From Acanthosepion lycidas (taxonomy: Eukaryota > Mollusca > Cephalopoda > Sepiida > Sepiidae): DNA of 64,000 nt. The notes under the pieces are model-generated. The model was given only the letters and a program-made list of their open reading frames with translations. It was not told the DNA's origin and searched no databases. How positions within the stretch are numbered: position 1 is the first letter of the stretch; the number at the start of each line of letters is the position of its first letter. Of the stretch, positions 1 through 9,716 are shown in pieces. The position numbers and the translations under genes were made by a program. The DNA lies in the NCBI GenBank assembly GCA_963932145.1, contig OZ010574.1, forward strand, positions 58,973,232 through 59,037,231, in the 5' to 3' direction.

Positions 1-625
1 CCAATAAGGATTACAAACTGAAATTTCTACCAGTCACATATACACAGTCATCAAAAAACTAAAAAAACAAGGAAATGACCAGCTTTAAAATAATAAGTGT
101 TTTTTTTGTAAATTAAAAATAAAAATTATAGCAATTTTCAATTTTACACAAAATACCTATTATCAGGATTTATACCAAAATAAATTAATACATATAACAA
201 AATAAAATAAAACACCAACAGCCACTTTTTAGTTCAAGCTACCACCACTATAACTACATTTATGGTTTTATCATTCTCCCACCACTATTACTAATCACTT
301 CTACCAATTTACAATAACTATTAGCTACTTATATTATCATTGTCTCCAATCCCTTACATTACTATCACATCACATCTATTATTATCATATAGACCCGCTA
401 TAATTATTAACATAAACTACCCTCTCACCCAGCATATTAAATATCACCATATAAAATAACCAATAAGGATTACAAACCGAAATTTCTACCTGTTACATAT
501 ACAGTCATCAAAAACAAACAAATAACCAGCTTTAAATATAACAAATAAACCCCTTTTTTCAAAAATTTAAAAATTAATATAGATAAAAATAATAATTTTT
601 ACCTATCATAATTTTACACAATCCC
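1..625. repeat. 459-bp direct tandem repeat, about 1.4 copies
   Basis: The first bases of the window (ccaataaggattacaaac) recur at 460, and similarity continues through 'accagctttaaa' and beyond to about position 625, giving a period of 459 bp. Units differ by scattered substitutions and small indels. The array may extend left of the window. The unit is A/C/T-rich with no coding potential seen. It could be a satellite or the duplicated tail of a mobile element. Confidence 0.75.
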
Positions 626-1007
626 ACCATACGTATATACATACATGCGAGGAAATATTATTCAGTGGAAAAATAGAAAAATGGCATGTATACATTCATG
701 AGACATTCACGAGAAATTTTCGCTACACTTCCAATCTTTGAATTTCAACATACAAATGCGTATGTATAGATACAACACCACCCGTATACATACATATGTC
801 ATATTCGAAACTGTCCACATATGTTTATATATGTACGAGTCCCGACGGACGACCAAGTGTGTATGTGCACGTCATTGGGCATATGAACATACATCGATGT
901 TTGCGTTAGCACGCTGACACCACGACAAAATTTTTAAAAAATTAATCAGTTTGTCTGACGATTGCAAAAGCATGAAACCCAGGGTCACAAACTCACATCA
1001 ATCCAAC

Positions 1008-1054
<47 letters not shown>
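626..1054. other. Anonymous intergenic or intronic sequence with (AT)n
   Basis: This stretch has somewhat higher sequence complexity than its surroundings (about 630-960) but I recognise no exon or element in it. A pure (AT)n tract runs from about 1,011 to 1,048. Confidence 0.5.
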
Positions 1055-1056
<2 letters not shown>

Positions 1057-1372
1057 AATAAAAGGCAGGATGTGTGTGTGTGTGTGTGTGTGTGTGTAAC
1101 GAATGCATGGCCGCAATTTTCGAGGGATTTGCACCAAAATTTACATGCACAAAGTTAGCGGGAAGGCCAAGACCGACTTTACATTTCCCAACTCCCATTG
1201 ATAGTGGAAATAATCAATTTTTTTCATGCTTCTACAGTAGTTTTCATGTAGTTTGCGGCAATTTTCTACTGGCCAGAGTGAGAGCCTATAGCTGGCTGCC
1301 ACAAATAGGCAGGAATATTCTATTGGCCAGCATGAGAGCCAACAGCTGACTGACACGAATGTTAACTAGCAT

Positions 1373-1408
<36 letters not shown>

Positions 1409-1838
1409 GATAGCTGCACTCATCACAAGTGGGAAAAATTTAAATCTGCATGGCACTTTACTCCAATTAGCTCATTCACTTGCTTAAACTCAACGTTGAT
1501 TCTGATTCCGCAGAACTAGGTTGGGTGTGAAAAAGTATTTGTTGCTAACATTCTTTTTTCATTCAGTTTTTCCAGTTACGAGTCCTTTTTTAAAGCTGAT
1601 CTTTTTGTGTTCATTTTGTATAGTTCTTTTTTCGTAACAGATTTAATGCTTAGTATAGAGCTTAGAAAAAATTGACAGTGTGAGATAGTCAAGAAGTAAG
1701 GCATGTAGCAACATCAGCACGGCAAAGGGCACTCCTTTAAAGGCAAGGAAGGGCAAAAATATTCAAGTGATAGCGATTGCTGTATGAGTCGTACAATTTT
1801 TGAATCAAGCACAGTCAACGCCGGGCCATGCTGCTAGT
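1055..1838 (+). mobile_element. Helitron-like non-autonomous element (candidate)
   Basis: Just after an (AT)n tract the sequence reads aaaggcagga followed by (TG)n at 1,071-1,097. The segment closes with 'acgccgggccatgctgctagt', ending in CTAG-T at 1,834-1,838 directly before another (TA)n tract. Helitrons end in CTRR preceded by a GC hairpin and insert between A and T. The GC-rich hairpin here looks decayed. Inside are two related 40-bp segments (around 1,261 and 1,315, each with 'ttggccag' or 'ctggccag' and 'gagagcc') and a poly(A) run at 1,375-1,406. No Rep/helicase coding is present. The family call rests on end structure only, and the left border is approximate. Confidence 0.4.
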
Positions 1839-1841
1839 GTG

Positions 1842-1905
<64 letters not shown>

Positions 1906-1913
1906 TAGATAGA
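1839..1913. repeat. (TA)n/(GA)n microsatellite
   Basis: Nearly pure TA dinucleotides from 1,842 to 1,894 pass into GAGA and GATA units. The tract separates the Helitron-like end from family A copy 1. Confidence 0.9.
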
Positions 1914-2898
1914 TAGACCTCCACCTAAAAATGTGATACCAAAGGTTTTAAATGTTTGTTTTTTAAAAATGAAAAAGCTTTCTTGAAACTTTTATTTTAG
2001 CTTTAATTGAAAGCTAAAAGATTCAAAATTTACTATTTCCAGTAAGCAAAATACTCTGTAGTGTATTTCAAACAGAAATTATATTGATCGGAATCAATTT
2101 TTTTTTTCAGTAAAATTGATAAAAATCGGCCATTTCGACATTTTGTAAACAAAAGTTAATTCTCGGTTTAAAAATCTTGCAAAAATAAAATATATATTTC
2201 TGAAATGTTATTTCAGGGAAATTAGCAAATTTGAAGTTAAATTAATCTGATTTTAAACAAATATTACTTACTTATAGCATAAAACGTTGTATACAAGCAT
2301 TACATAAACACAGGTTCTAGTTTTTCTGATGAGTTAATCGACCCTTAAAACACAACCTTTTAATGATAGATTTATCTGTTTGTACCTCCATACTCCAGAA
2401 ATTCTGTATGTATATATGCATACAAAAACAAATCAAAATTCTTTTCAAAATATTCAGAGTTGTCAGTTTGTAATAAGCTTTACAATATTTGATAAGTAAA
2501 TATAGTTTTACTTAATAGCAATATTTCCTAAGAGTTATCCCATTGAAATTTAATTTTTAAAGATTTAAAATCTTTATAAATTATTCAGTTTAAAATTGTA
2601 AAAAATGAAAAATCTTGTAAAAATTCATTTTTTGTCAAAATTTTTTTTCTTCAATTGTCTTTAATATATATTATTCATAAAAGCAATTAAAAGCTTCTCT
2701 AATTAAATAATGTCTTGGTTTTATTCCATTTTTTTTTCAATTCAGAATTAATTTTCAGTAAGACGGGGGTCCAATTTTGCAAAAAACATTTGTTGATTTA
2801 AATTCTTCAAAGGAGTCTACTTTTAACTAATATAGTCACTAAAAATTATCAGACTGAATTTCTCAAGTTTTCATAAAATTAAGTAAGGGTGTGAAACA

Positions 2899-2935
<37 letters not shown>

Positions 2936-3296
2936 ACTAATAAAAAAAATTTCAAAAATATTTTCATTCATTTATGAATAAGTCTTGAAAAGTTCATTAA
3001 AATCTGACAATTATGATTTTCTCAAGAATTTTCAAATTAATGTGTCACCACAAAAAGAGGCTAAAATTTGCTATGCTAAAAGTTCTGTTAGTACAACTGT
3101 TTATGCAAGAAAAACAAGTTTTATTAATAAAAATTTTGAATGTTCTAAAAAGGAGTAAAAATTAAATATTCAAAAAATACTTTGATCCTTCCTCTTAATA
3201 ATAACAAAGATTTTGACAATAAAACTGTTTTCCTTACATTTAGAGCATCTTTTCAACACGGTATGCTGATTTTTAGTGATTCCGTGAAGGCACCTA
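1914..3296 (+). mobile_element. Family A TIR element, copy 1 (non-coding, about 1.4 kb)
   Basis: It starts with tagacctccacc and ends with aaggcaccta, both diverged from the family termini TAGGTACCTCCAAA and TTTGGAGGTACCTA seen best at 12,161-13,547. The internal order of landmarks matches the other copies: 'ttttattttagctttaattg', 'tactatttccagtaagcaaaatac', 'aaaagc...taattaaataatgtc', and 'ataataacaaagattttga' near the 3' end. No ORF of note is present, so it is a non-autonomous DNA element. Similarity to other copies is clear but imperfect, pointing to old insertions. Confidence 0.65.
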
Positions 3297-3329
3297 TTTA
3301 TAACTTAAATTTTTCTGATTAAAACAGAA

Positions 3330-3676
3330 AAAAAAAAAAAAAATAAAAAAAAACAATTCTTGTAAAAACTAATTATCGGATATGATGTTTTCTTAGGACA
3401 ATAGTATCATATCTTATTTATAAAAATAATTAAAAGCTTTTCTAATTAAATAATGTCACAGTTTTATTGCATTTTTATTTTACAATTCAGAGCAGATTTT
3501 CAGTGTTTCTGTTTGACAAAAGCAAACTGATGATTTCAAAATTGTCCAAGTAGTCATGCTTTTTTTAACTAATATAAAGATGCTGATATTCTTAATTTCT
3601 TGAAATTTCATAAAATTAAGTAAGTGGGGTGGGGTGGGGCAACAGATGTGAAAATTATATATATATATATATTCTA

Positions 3677-3717
<41 letters not shown>

Positions 3718-4093
3718 TATATTTATATATATATATATTCTATATTATTTACCAAGATAAAAAAAAAAAATTTTTTTTTTTTTTTTTAAATTTCATTCAT
3801 CTGTGAACAAATCTGACAATTTGATTTTTTACAAGAATTTCCAAAACAATGTGTTTTTTTACTGCAAAAATTCCCATAGTAATATTTACTGATGACAAAA
3901 AAAATAAAAAATAAAAATAATTTGAACGTACTAGAAAAAATTAAAAAAATTTATTAATAAAATAATAGAAAAAACACTTTGGTCTTTTCTTTCCTCTTAA
4001 AAAACAAAAAACAAAAAACATTTTGATGATAAAACTTTGTTATCAAGTTTGGGGCCTTTTCCATCATTAACGAAAAAAAAAAGGAGGTACCTA
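3330..4093 (+). mobile_element. Family A TIR element, copy 2 (3' half only)
   Basis: It follows copy 1 directly. The sequence from about 3,350 repeats the 3' half of the family (aaaagcttttctaattaaat, then the 'aattcagagcagattttcag' region) and ends in ggaggtaccta at 4,083-4,093, matching the family's right TIR. The left TIR is missing, so this is a truncated copy or the remains of a tandem or nested insertion. A large interrupted (TA)n tract lies inside at about 3,657-3,740. Confidence 0.6.
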
Positions 4094-4936
4094 CCTAATC
4101 TATTCATGAGAATAGATAGGAATTTATTTTTAGTCTGAACGAATGTTTGTTTTTTAAAGCATGCCAGATCAGACGGTCATTTCTCCTGCAAAGGGGGACT
4201 CTGGTTCAAATGCTGCTGGAGGGCATACTTTCTTTAAAACAGGTTTTCGAGTGTGCAGGCTGGTAGAAATAATCAAAATGTTAATTAAATTTTAAACTAG
4301 GTGGAAAGAAAAAAATAAGCTAAGTAATTTTTGTCTTTCTTCTGATTGATAAACTAAAAATTAACTTTTGAATCAAAAAAGTTTTGATATGTTTGCTGTT
4401 TCCAAAATGTAAAATCAATGTAAACCATGGTTTCTACATTTTTATTTTTTTTAAACAACAAAAAACAAACTTTCATGTTAAAAATAAATAAAAATCCTCG
4501 AATGAAAATAGATGTTACATTTTTTTTGCGGTTTACCATTCTGAATGTTCTGAAATTTAGTGGTCTACTTACTAACTGACGCAATAAAAGAAAAAGCAAT
4601 GTCGACATCTAAAAACAGTTGGATACTGATACACTGATACCCTGACCCCAATGAAAGGTGTTTTAAAGCCGAAAAGTTGTTAAAAAAAAAAAAAAAAGAC
4701 TAAAGTAAAAATGTATGAAATAAACATCTTTCTTCATGCCTTATTTTTGCAATTGACATTCGCTGGCGAAAAAAAAAAAAAAAAAAATTAAAATTCTCGT
4801 TTATTCATGCTGTTAAATGAAATTAAAAAAAATACTTTTTTTTTAGTGATTCATTTTACTCCTTACACGCCTTACTCCAGACTCTTTCTAAATGTGAATG
4901 TCACTGTATCAAAATTTACTTTTTTTTCAACTTTTT
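4094..4936. other. Anonymous AT-rich sequence
   Basis: No gene or clear element is recognised. A box-B-like 'ctggttcaaatgc' at about 4,201 hints at a decayed tRNA-derived SINE, but I could not find a matching A box. Confidence 0.4.
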
Positions 4937-5430
4937 ACCCTTAGGGGCCGTAGCCCAACGCAACATATACCATTTTTTGGAATCAGGCCGACTTCGTAAG
5001 AAAACTGAGAACATTCCTGACTGGATCCAGACCCGCAATCCTGAAATTTTGGATTCCCAAGTTTTCATTGCTGCAATTTTTTACGACGATTTTTTTTTTT
5101 TTTTTTACGAAAATTTTTATAATTTGGAAATAAATTTAGGAATAATCGAAATTAATTGCGAAATCCAGCGAAAGTCACCCATGAAATAAAAATAAAAATA
5201 GTTTGTACGGGAAGTAAGGACCTACGTACATCAAATTGTCTCTAAATTAAGTGGCAGCAGAAGAATTATCATTGAACTTTTAGGCTTAAATTAAATATAA
5301 AGCAATAAATGCAGCGATCAGTATTATTGTTGAATGTTGCCTATCGCATCTACTCCTCCCTACCTATTGTGATGAAGAAGGCCCAATCAAGAGCCCTCCG
5401 CAAGAGCTAGCTAAGCTAGTTCTTTATCTG
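4937..5430 (+). mobile_element. Family B dispersed repeat, copy 1
   Basis: This roughly 490-bp segment (from 'ggggccgtagccc' to 'gctagctaagctagttc') matches the reverse complement of 44,425-44,955 along its whole length. Shared landmarks are 'gtagcc' near the start, 'ggacctacgtacatcaaattg', 'agaagaattatcattgaa' and 'gatgaagaaggcccaatcaa'. No terminal repeats or ORF longer than chance are seen. It may be a SINE or other non-autonomous element; the family is not recognised. Confidence 0.65.
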
Positions 5431-7602
5431 GCACAATCACACAAGTTCGGTTATTATTGGAAAATCGATATTTTATTCAATTTTCTGTGACTTTATGATG
5501 AAACTCGAAAAAGTGCAATGATCATGAATTTTAAAGGAAGTTCTTTCCCCCACCCCATATCTAAAGTAAAATAACCTTCCTTTTCTAATCAACACCAATA
5601 AAAATACTTCACTAGTGTCACAGTGTTAAACTTTCGAAAAAAAAAAAAAAAAAATGTTCATTAGTAAAATTTTAATTTTAAACAATCATTGTAAAAAATA
5701 AAATAAAAAATGTAATGATTTTTGTGGTGTAATTCATTTCACAACATTCATTAGAAAAATAAAAATTATGAATTTTTAAGTTTTCTTTTATTGAAGAAGC
5801 TAGGACAAACACAAAAAAAAATAAAATAGTTTAAAAATCAAAATCAGCGAAAAAGAACGAACTCGATAAAAGGGACATTTTAACAGCCAACTATAACTAT
5901 ATTTATTAAACAAAAAATTTAAAGAAAACAAAAATGTAATGACAATGTTATTAACATTTTAAGATATAATTTATTCTCTATTTGATTCAGTACTGCACTG
6001 TGCACACTACAGGCTTCCTTAGTCTCTTGGAGTAATAAATGAAAAATGTGTTTAAATTCAACAAGTTGTTGAACAGGTTAAGACTCAAGCAAGAAGCAAG
6101 TAACGTCATTTAAATTAGCGCTGTCGCATACTAAATTATTGACAATGTGGACGAATAATAATTGTTTTATGACAGTCACTTCAATCTACTGAAGAATGTG
6201 AAGATGTTTTGTTGAATGCAAAATATTATTTAATCCGCTTTGAAATGGATAGTTTTATTTTTGTTTTTTTATCATTTTGTGCACTTAATTCTCATCGCCG
6301 ATACAATATTTTTGTCTTGTTTCGAACAAAGATTTTAATTTATAATAAAAAATAAAATAAATAAAGGAATGTTCAATAAATCTGATTCAGGATTATTACC
6401 TAACTTTAAAAATTGACATAAAAATTGCATGTCATAAGAAGAAGAAGAGTCATTATGTTTCTGCTGCATCATAAAACGAACTGAAAGGGAGGAGTTTTGA
6501 TTCAATCGAACAATCATGCAATATTATAAAGTTTGTTTGACAAAAAGAAGAAACAAACTTAACCCCAAATTAAATGACGTAATCAGAGAAAAAATAAATG
6601 TGAATTCTTTTTTTTTTAAACTGTTAAATCAAACAAAATCATTATTATTTATGGTGTAAAATAAAAATAAAACGAATTATTTAAATTATTTAAAATTTGA
6701 CGAACATACGCTCGGAAAATTATGCAGAACCACATGACACACCGCAAAATATGTATTACATGCTGCATACTACTCGTAACCATAAATAATGATTTTTTAC
6801 TACAAGTATTTTAAAGAAAAATTCAACATTTTTTACTTCAGTTATTATAGAAATAAATGAGTATAAAAAAAAAAAAGATGATCCTGACAATTTTCTACAT
6901 CAATGTCTATTTTACAACGCTTCGAAATACTTCGATTTTTTGTTTGCATCGTTAAAATAAAAATATATTCCTTTTTCTAGCTTACAGATATCTGCAACAA
7001 TAACATTATCATGTGGGTAGTTGATGAATTAGAATTTAAACGACTGAGTTGTATTTCAAAAATAAAGTCAAAGTTTAGCGGCTTTTTCATTATGTTATCG
7101 CTCGACATCAACCAATACAACGTGTGGTCCGTCAATTTACATTTCGAACTAATCAGGCATAATAACTTTACTGAACACTAAACAGTGAACAATAAAACGA
7201 CAAAAACGGGTTTGGTTTCTTAATTTAATTTGTATTGAAAATATCACTAGCCATCAAAACAAATTATAACGGCTATGTAAATATTAAAATTTAATTAGAT
7301 AAATTAAATACAAATAATGCAGTTTGAACAAAAGTTTATCGTAGTGTTTAGTTTACAAGAGACTCGTAAAAACTTAGACATCGTCTTTTTTTTCAGTTTT
7401 CAGTAACGGAGAAAACGTTTTTAAAAAAGTGTGGGGAGACTTTCTTTAAAAGTAAAAAACTATCAACAAAACTTTCAAAAAGGTTTCGACGGTAAACACT
7501 TCCTTCAACATACACATTATGACTTGACAAGGTCACAAGTGGAAAGCTAATTCGAGGAAGTCAATGTAAAAATGTAAATCAATGAAAATAAAAGTAACTT
7601 AC
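5431..7602. other. Presumed first intron of the TBC1D10-like gene
   Basis: This lies downstream of the splice donor of the minus-strand exon at 7,603-7,805. I looked for a following minus-strand exon encoding the start of a TBC domain and found none, so the next exon is probably left of the window. The sequence is AT-rich with A-runs and no recognisable element. Confidence 0.5.
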
Positions 7603-7805
7603 TCTTCTGGACTGGTATACTGGTCGCCGCCCATAAAGCCATAACGATCAACATTCCGTACAGGAGGAACACCATTTTGTTTATTGTTAGATGTAAGAGA
7701 TTCATCTTTAGGTGAAGATTTGTCGACATTATTGTCGTCATCTTCTTCCCCTTCAGTTGCCCCTCCCTCAAACGATGTTGGTCTGTCTGGTCGAGCGTTG
7801 GCCAT
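7603..7805 (-). CDS. TBC1D10-like RabGAP, first coding exon (partial gene)
   Basis: Read on the minus strand, the ATG is at 7,805 with context aaggaATGG. The exon encodes 67 codons plus two bases and ends at a consensus donor (GAAGA|gtaagt, donor at 7,602-7,597). The first about 48 residues are acidic, polar and low-complexity (EGEEDDDNNVD). They lead into VDRYGFMGGDQY, which resembles the conserved segment just before the TBC domain in TBC1D10A/B/C (EPI64 and carabin; carabin reads ADRYGFIGG). TBC1D10 proteins are GTPase-activating proteins for Rab27/Rab35-class GTPases. The TBC domain with its Arg and Gln fingers would be on exons outside the window. The gene is head to head with ATXN2. The assignment rests on a short motif plus position, with no similarity search. 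Confidence 0.7.
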
Positions 7806-8491
7806 TCCTTATTATTACTTTATTTATATTATTTTTTAGGGAGTGGGATGTCCTTATTGTTGTTTGTAACTGATCTCGGTGTCAGCTTTATAGTGAATAA
7901 AAAAAATGTTTGATTGGTTTTCAGTTATCTTCAGTTAAGAAAACTGAGCGATATATAACAGAACTATGGATTGTTTAATCCGTTAAAAAAACAAGAGGTA
8001 AAAATTGTGCATAGAAAGTGCAATTATTTAAGCACTTCATTTAGCAGCAGCAGCAGCAGAAGTCTATAATTGTTCAAGTATTGTAAAATAATGCTTCTTT
8101 TTTTAGTTTTTTTACACATCACATAAATAAGAAAAAGATTTTGTAATTAAATATATCACTGTGACATAGCTTAATAATTATAAACACGTTTAACTTACGT
8201 GTGTTTCAACCATAAATTGTTGAAGGTGAATATTAGTATGTACATTATTGTACAATGCATGACTGCATGCAATGTATATGAAGGCATGTAGGTATCCAGT
8301 GAAAAAGCTCCCGTAAAGGCTTGACACGAATAAATGCAAAGCCACTTTACTTTTAATCCTGATTGGTATTACTGATCCATTTAGAAAATTCCTTTTGTTA
8401 ATTTATTACTTTGCTTTTACTCGTCCATGAATGTTTTTCTCTCCTCCTATTTACCCAAACAGAAGAGGGGAGGTAAATATAACTAATACAT

Positions 8492-8528
<37 letters not shown>

Positions 8529-9383
8529 TAGATAGATATACATATATACACACACACATATATGTGTCAACAGTATTTGTTTGTCCGAAAATATGAAGAC
8601 ATTTGTCGTTGATTTTGTATTTCAGCTATAACGACTTTAGCCTATTTTTACCATTTTTAAATTAGATACCATTTTTTTTTAAAATCAATGTTCCTTTTCT
8701 TCATCGTTGTAGTCGACCAACAATTTCGGCGGAAGTCGAGATTTCTTATCTGCGCATGTTTTCTAGTCTCGATTTTTTTGGTGTTTAGTTTACGTGGCCA
8801 TGGTCATTGGAAAAAAAACATTTGTCAATAATTTACTCGGCTGTTATTATAAAATCAATCTTTAAAATATGAATAAACATTGCTAATAACTTTAAATTTT
8901 CATCAAATTTATATTAGACGTGAAACGCGTTTCCGTAGAATAACCGGAGCTGTTTCCTGTACATTTTAACTTCTACGGATGAACAATAATGCACAATTTG
9001 TATGAAATTAAACACCTGATGCGAAATTAAATTAATTGAGTCACATTATAAACATATAATATTAAGAGGAAACTACGGTTTCTAGTTTTCAAAACTATAT
9101 TTTGCATAATTTCCGAGACACGTAAATAGTGTCATGTACCATATCTTTTACCATAACTAGGCTTTCATAGGAATTCACTCAATTGGATTGGAGTCACTGT
9201 CGTAGACAAATCACAACCATTTTCAGTAAAAAAAAAATAGATCGCAGATGTACTCTTAATATTGACAGTATGATTGCCCATTAAAGTAAAATATCTTTGT
9301 ATTTAGGTTTAGACGATTTTAAAAATAAAATTAAACATTAAAAATGTAATATTAGTTGAATAGTAGTAGTAATTAGTGCCTAA

Positions 9384-9420
9384 GTGACATCATAAAGTAG
9401 TGCGTCACATCATAAAGTAG
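9384..9420 (+). promoter_or_regulatory. Tandem CRE/ATF-like sites upstream of ATXN2
   Basis: Two near-identical units, gtgacatcataaagtag and cgtcacatcataaagtag, sit about 240-275 bp upstream of the ATXN2 start codon. TGACATCA is one base from the CRE consensus TGACGTCA, and GCGTCA is a CRE half-site. Binding is inferred. Confidence 0.35.
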
Positions 9421-9630
9421 TTTGTAAGTTTGCGCGTGTCGCATTCTGAGCCTACTACAGTGTGTGGAAACTCAGACTTCGTTGAAGGTTGTACATTTTT
9501 TTTTTAAGTATTGGTTGATTTTTTTTTAAGCGTTTTCTACCGACTTGATGATTCGATTGTACAAATTAATAGTACGATCGAGCCTTGTCTGATCGCTTTA
9601 CACATCTGATCACGGAATTTTGAGGACCAG

Positions 9631-9648
9631 ATGCGAGAATCGCGATAG
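9631..9648 (+). other. Five-codon upstream ORF in the probable ATXN2 5' UTR
   Basis: ATG CGA GAA TCG CGA TAG (peptide MRESR) ends 9 bases before the ATXN2 start codon. If the transcript starts upstream of 9,631, this uORF would be read first and could tune initiation at the main ATG. Confidence 0.4.
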
Positions 9649-9657
9649 ATACAAGAA

Positions 9658-9716
9658 ATGGCGACTGCGATGAGTGCTCCAAGCAAGAGAAAAGGTCGAA
9701 GCAGCGCTGGTGGAAG
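9658..9716 (+). CDS. ATXN2: ATXN2 exon 1 (coding part)
   Basis: Codes for MATAMSAPSKRKGRSSAGG plus AG of a split Arg codon; donor AG|gtttgt is a weak but valid GT site. The start follows aagaa with A at -3 and G at +4, a good initiation context. It is assigned to ATXN2 because its end phase and basic, Gly/Ser-rich content fit exon 2. There is no domain in it to confirm this independently. Confidence 0.7.

Larger units (their letters stand above)
7806..9657. promoter_or_regulatory. Head-to-head intergenic region, probable promoters of TBC1D10-like and ATXN2
   Basis: About 1.85 kb separates the two divergent start codons, so the 5' UTRs and promoters of both genes must lie here unless far upstream non-coding exons exist. 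It holds a (CAG)5 run near 8,044-8,060, a (TA)n tract with TATAGATA/CACACA flanks at about 8,490-8,560, and duplicated CRE-like sites at 9,384-9,420. No transcription start site can be fixed from sequence alone. Confidence 0.5.

Noticed and set aside
3624-3806. Open frames of alternating Tyr-Ile across (TA)n tracts (also at about 1,000, 21,600, 22,330, 32,600 and 42,800)
   Set aside because: They are translations of microsatellites in frames without any other coding signal.
4140-4260. tRNA-derived SINE from a B-box-like 'ggttcaaatgc'
   Set aside because: No A box and no similar copy in the window.
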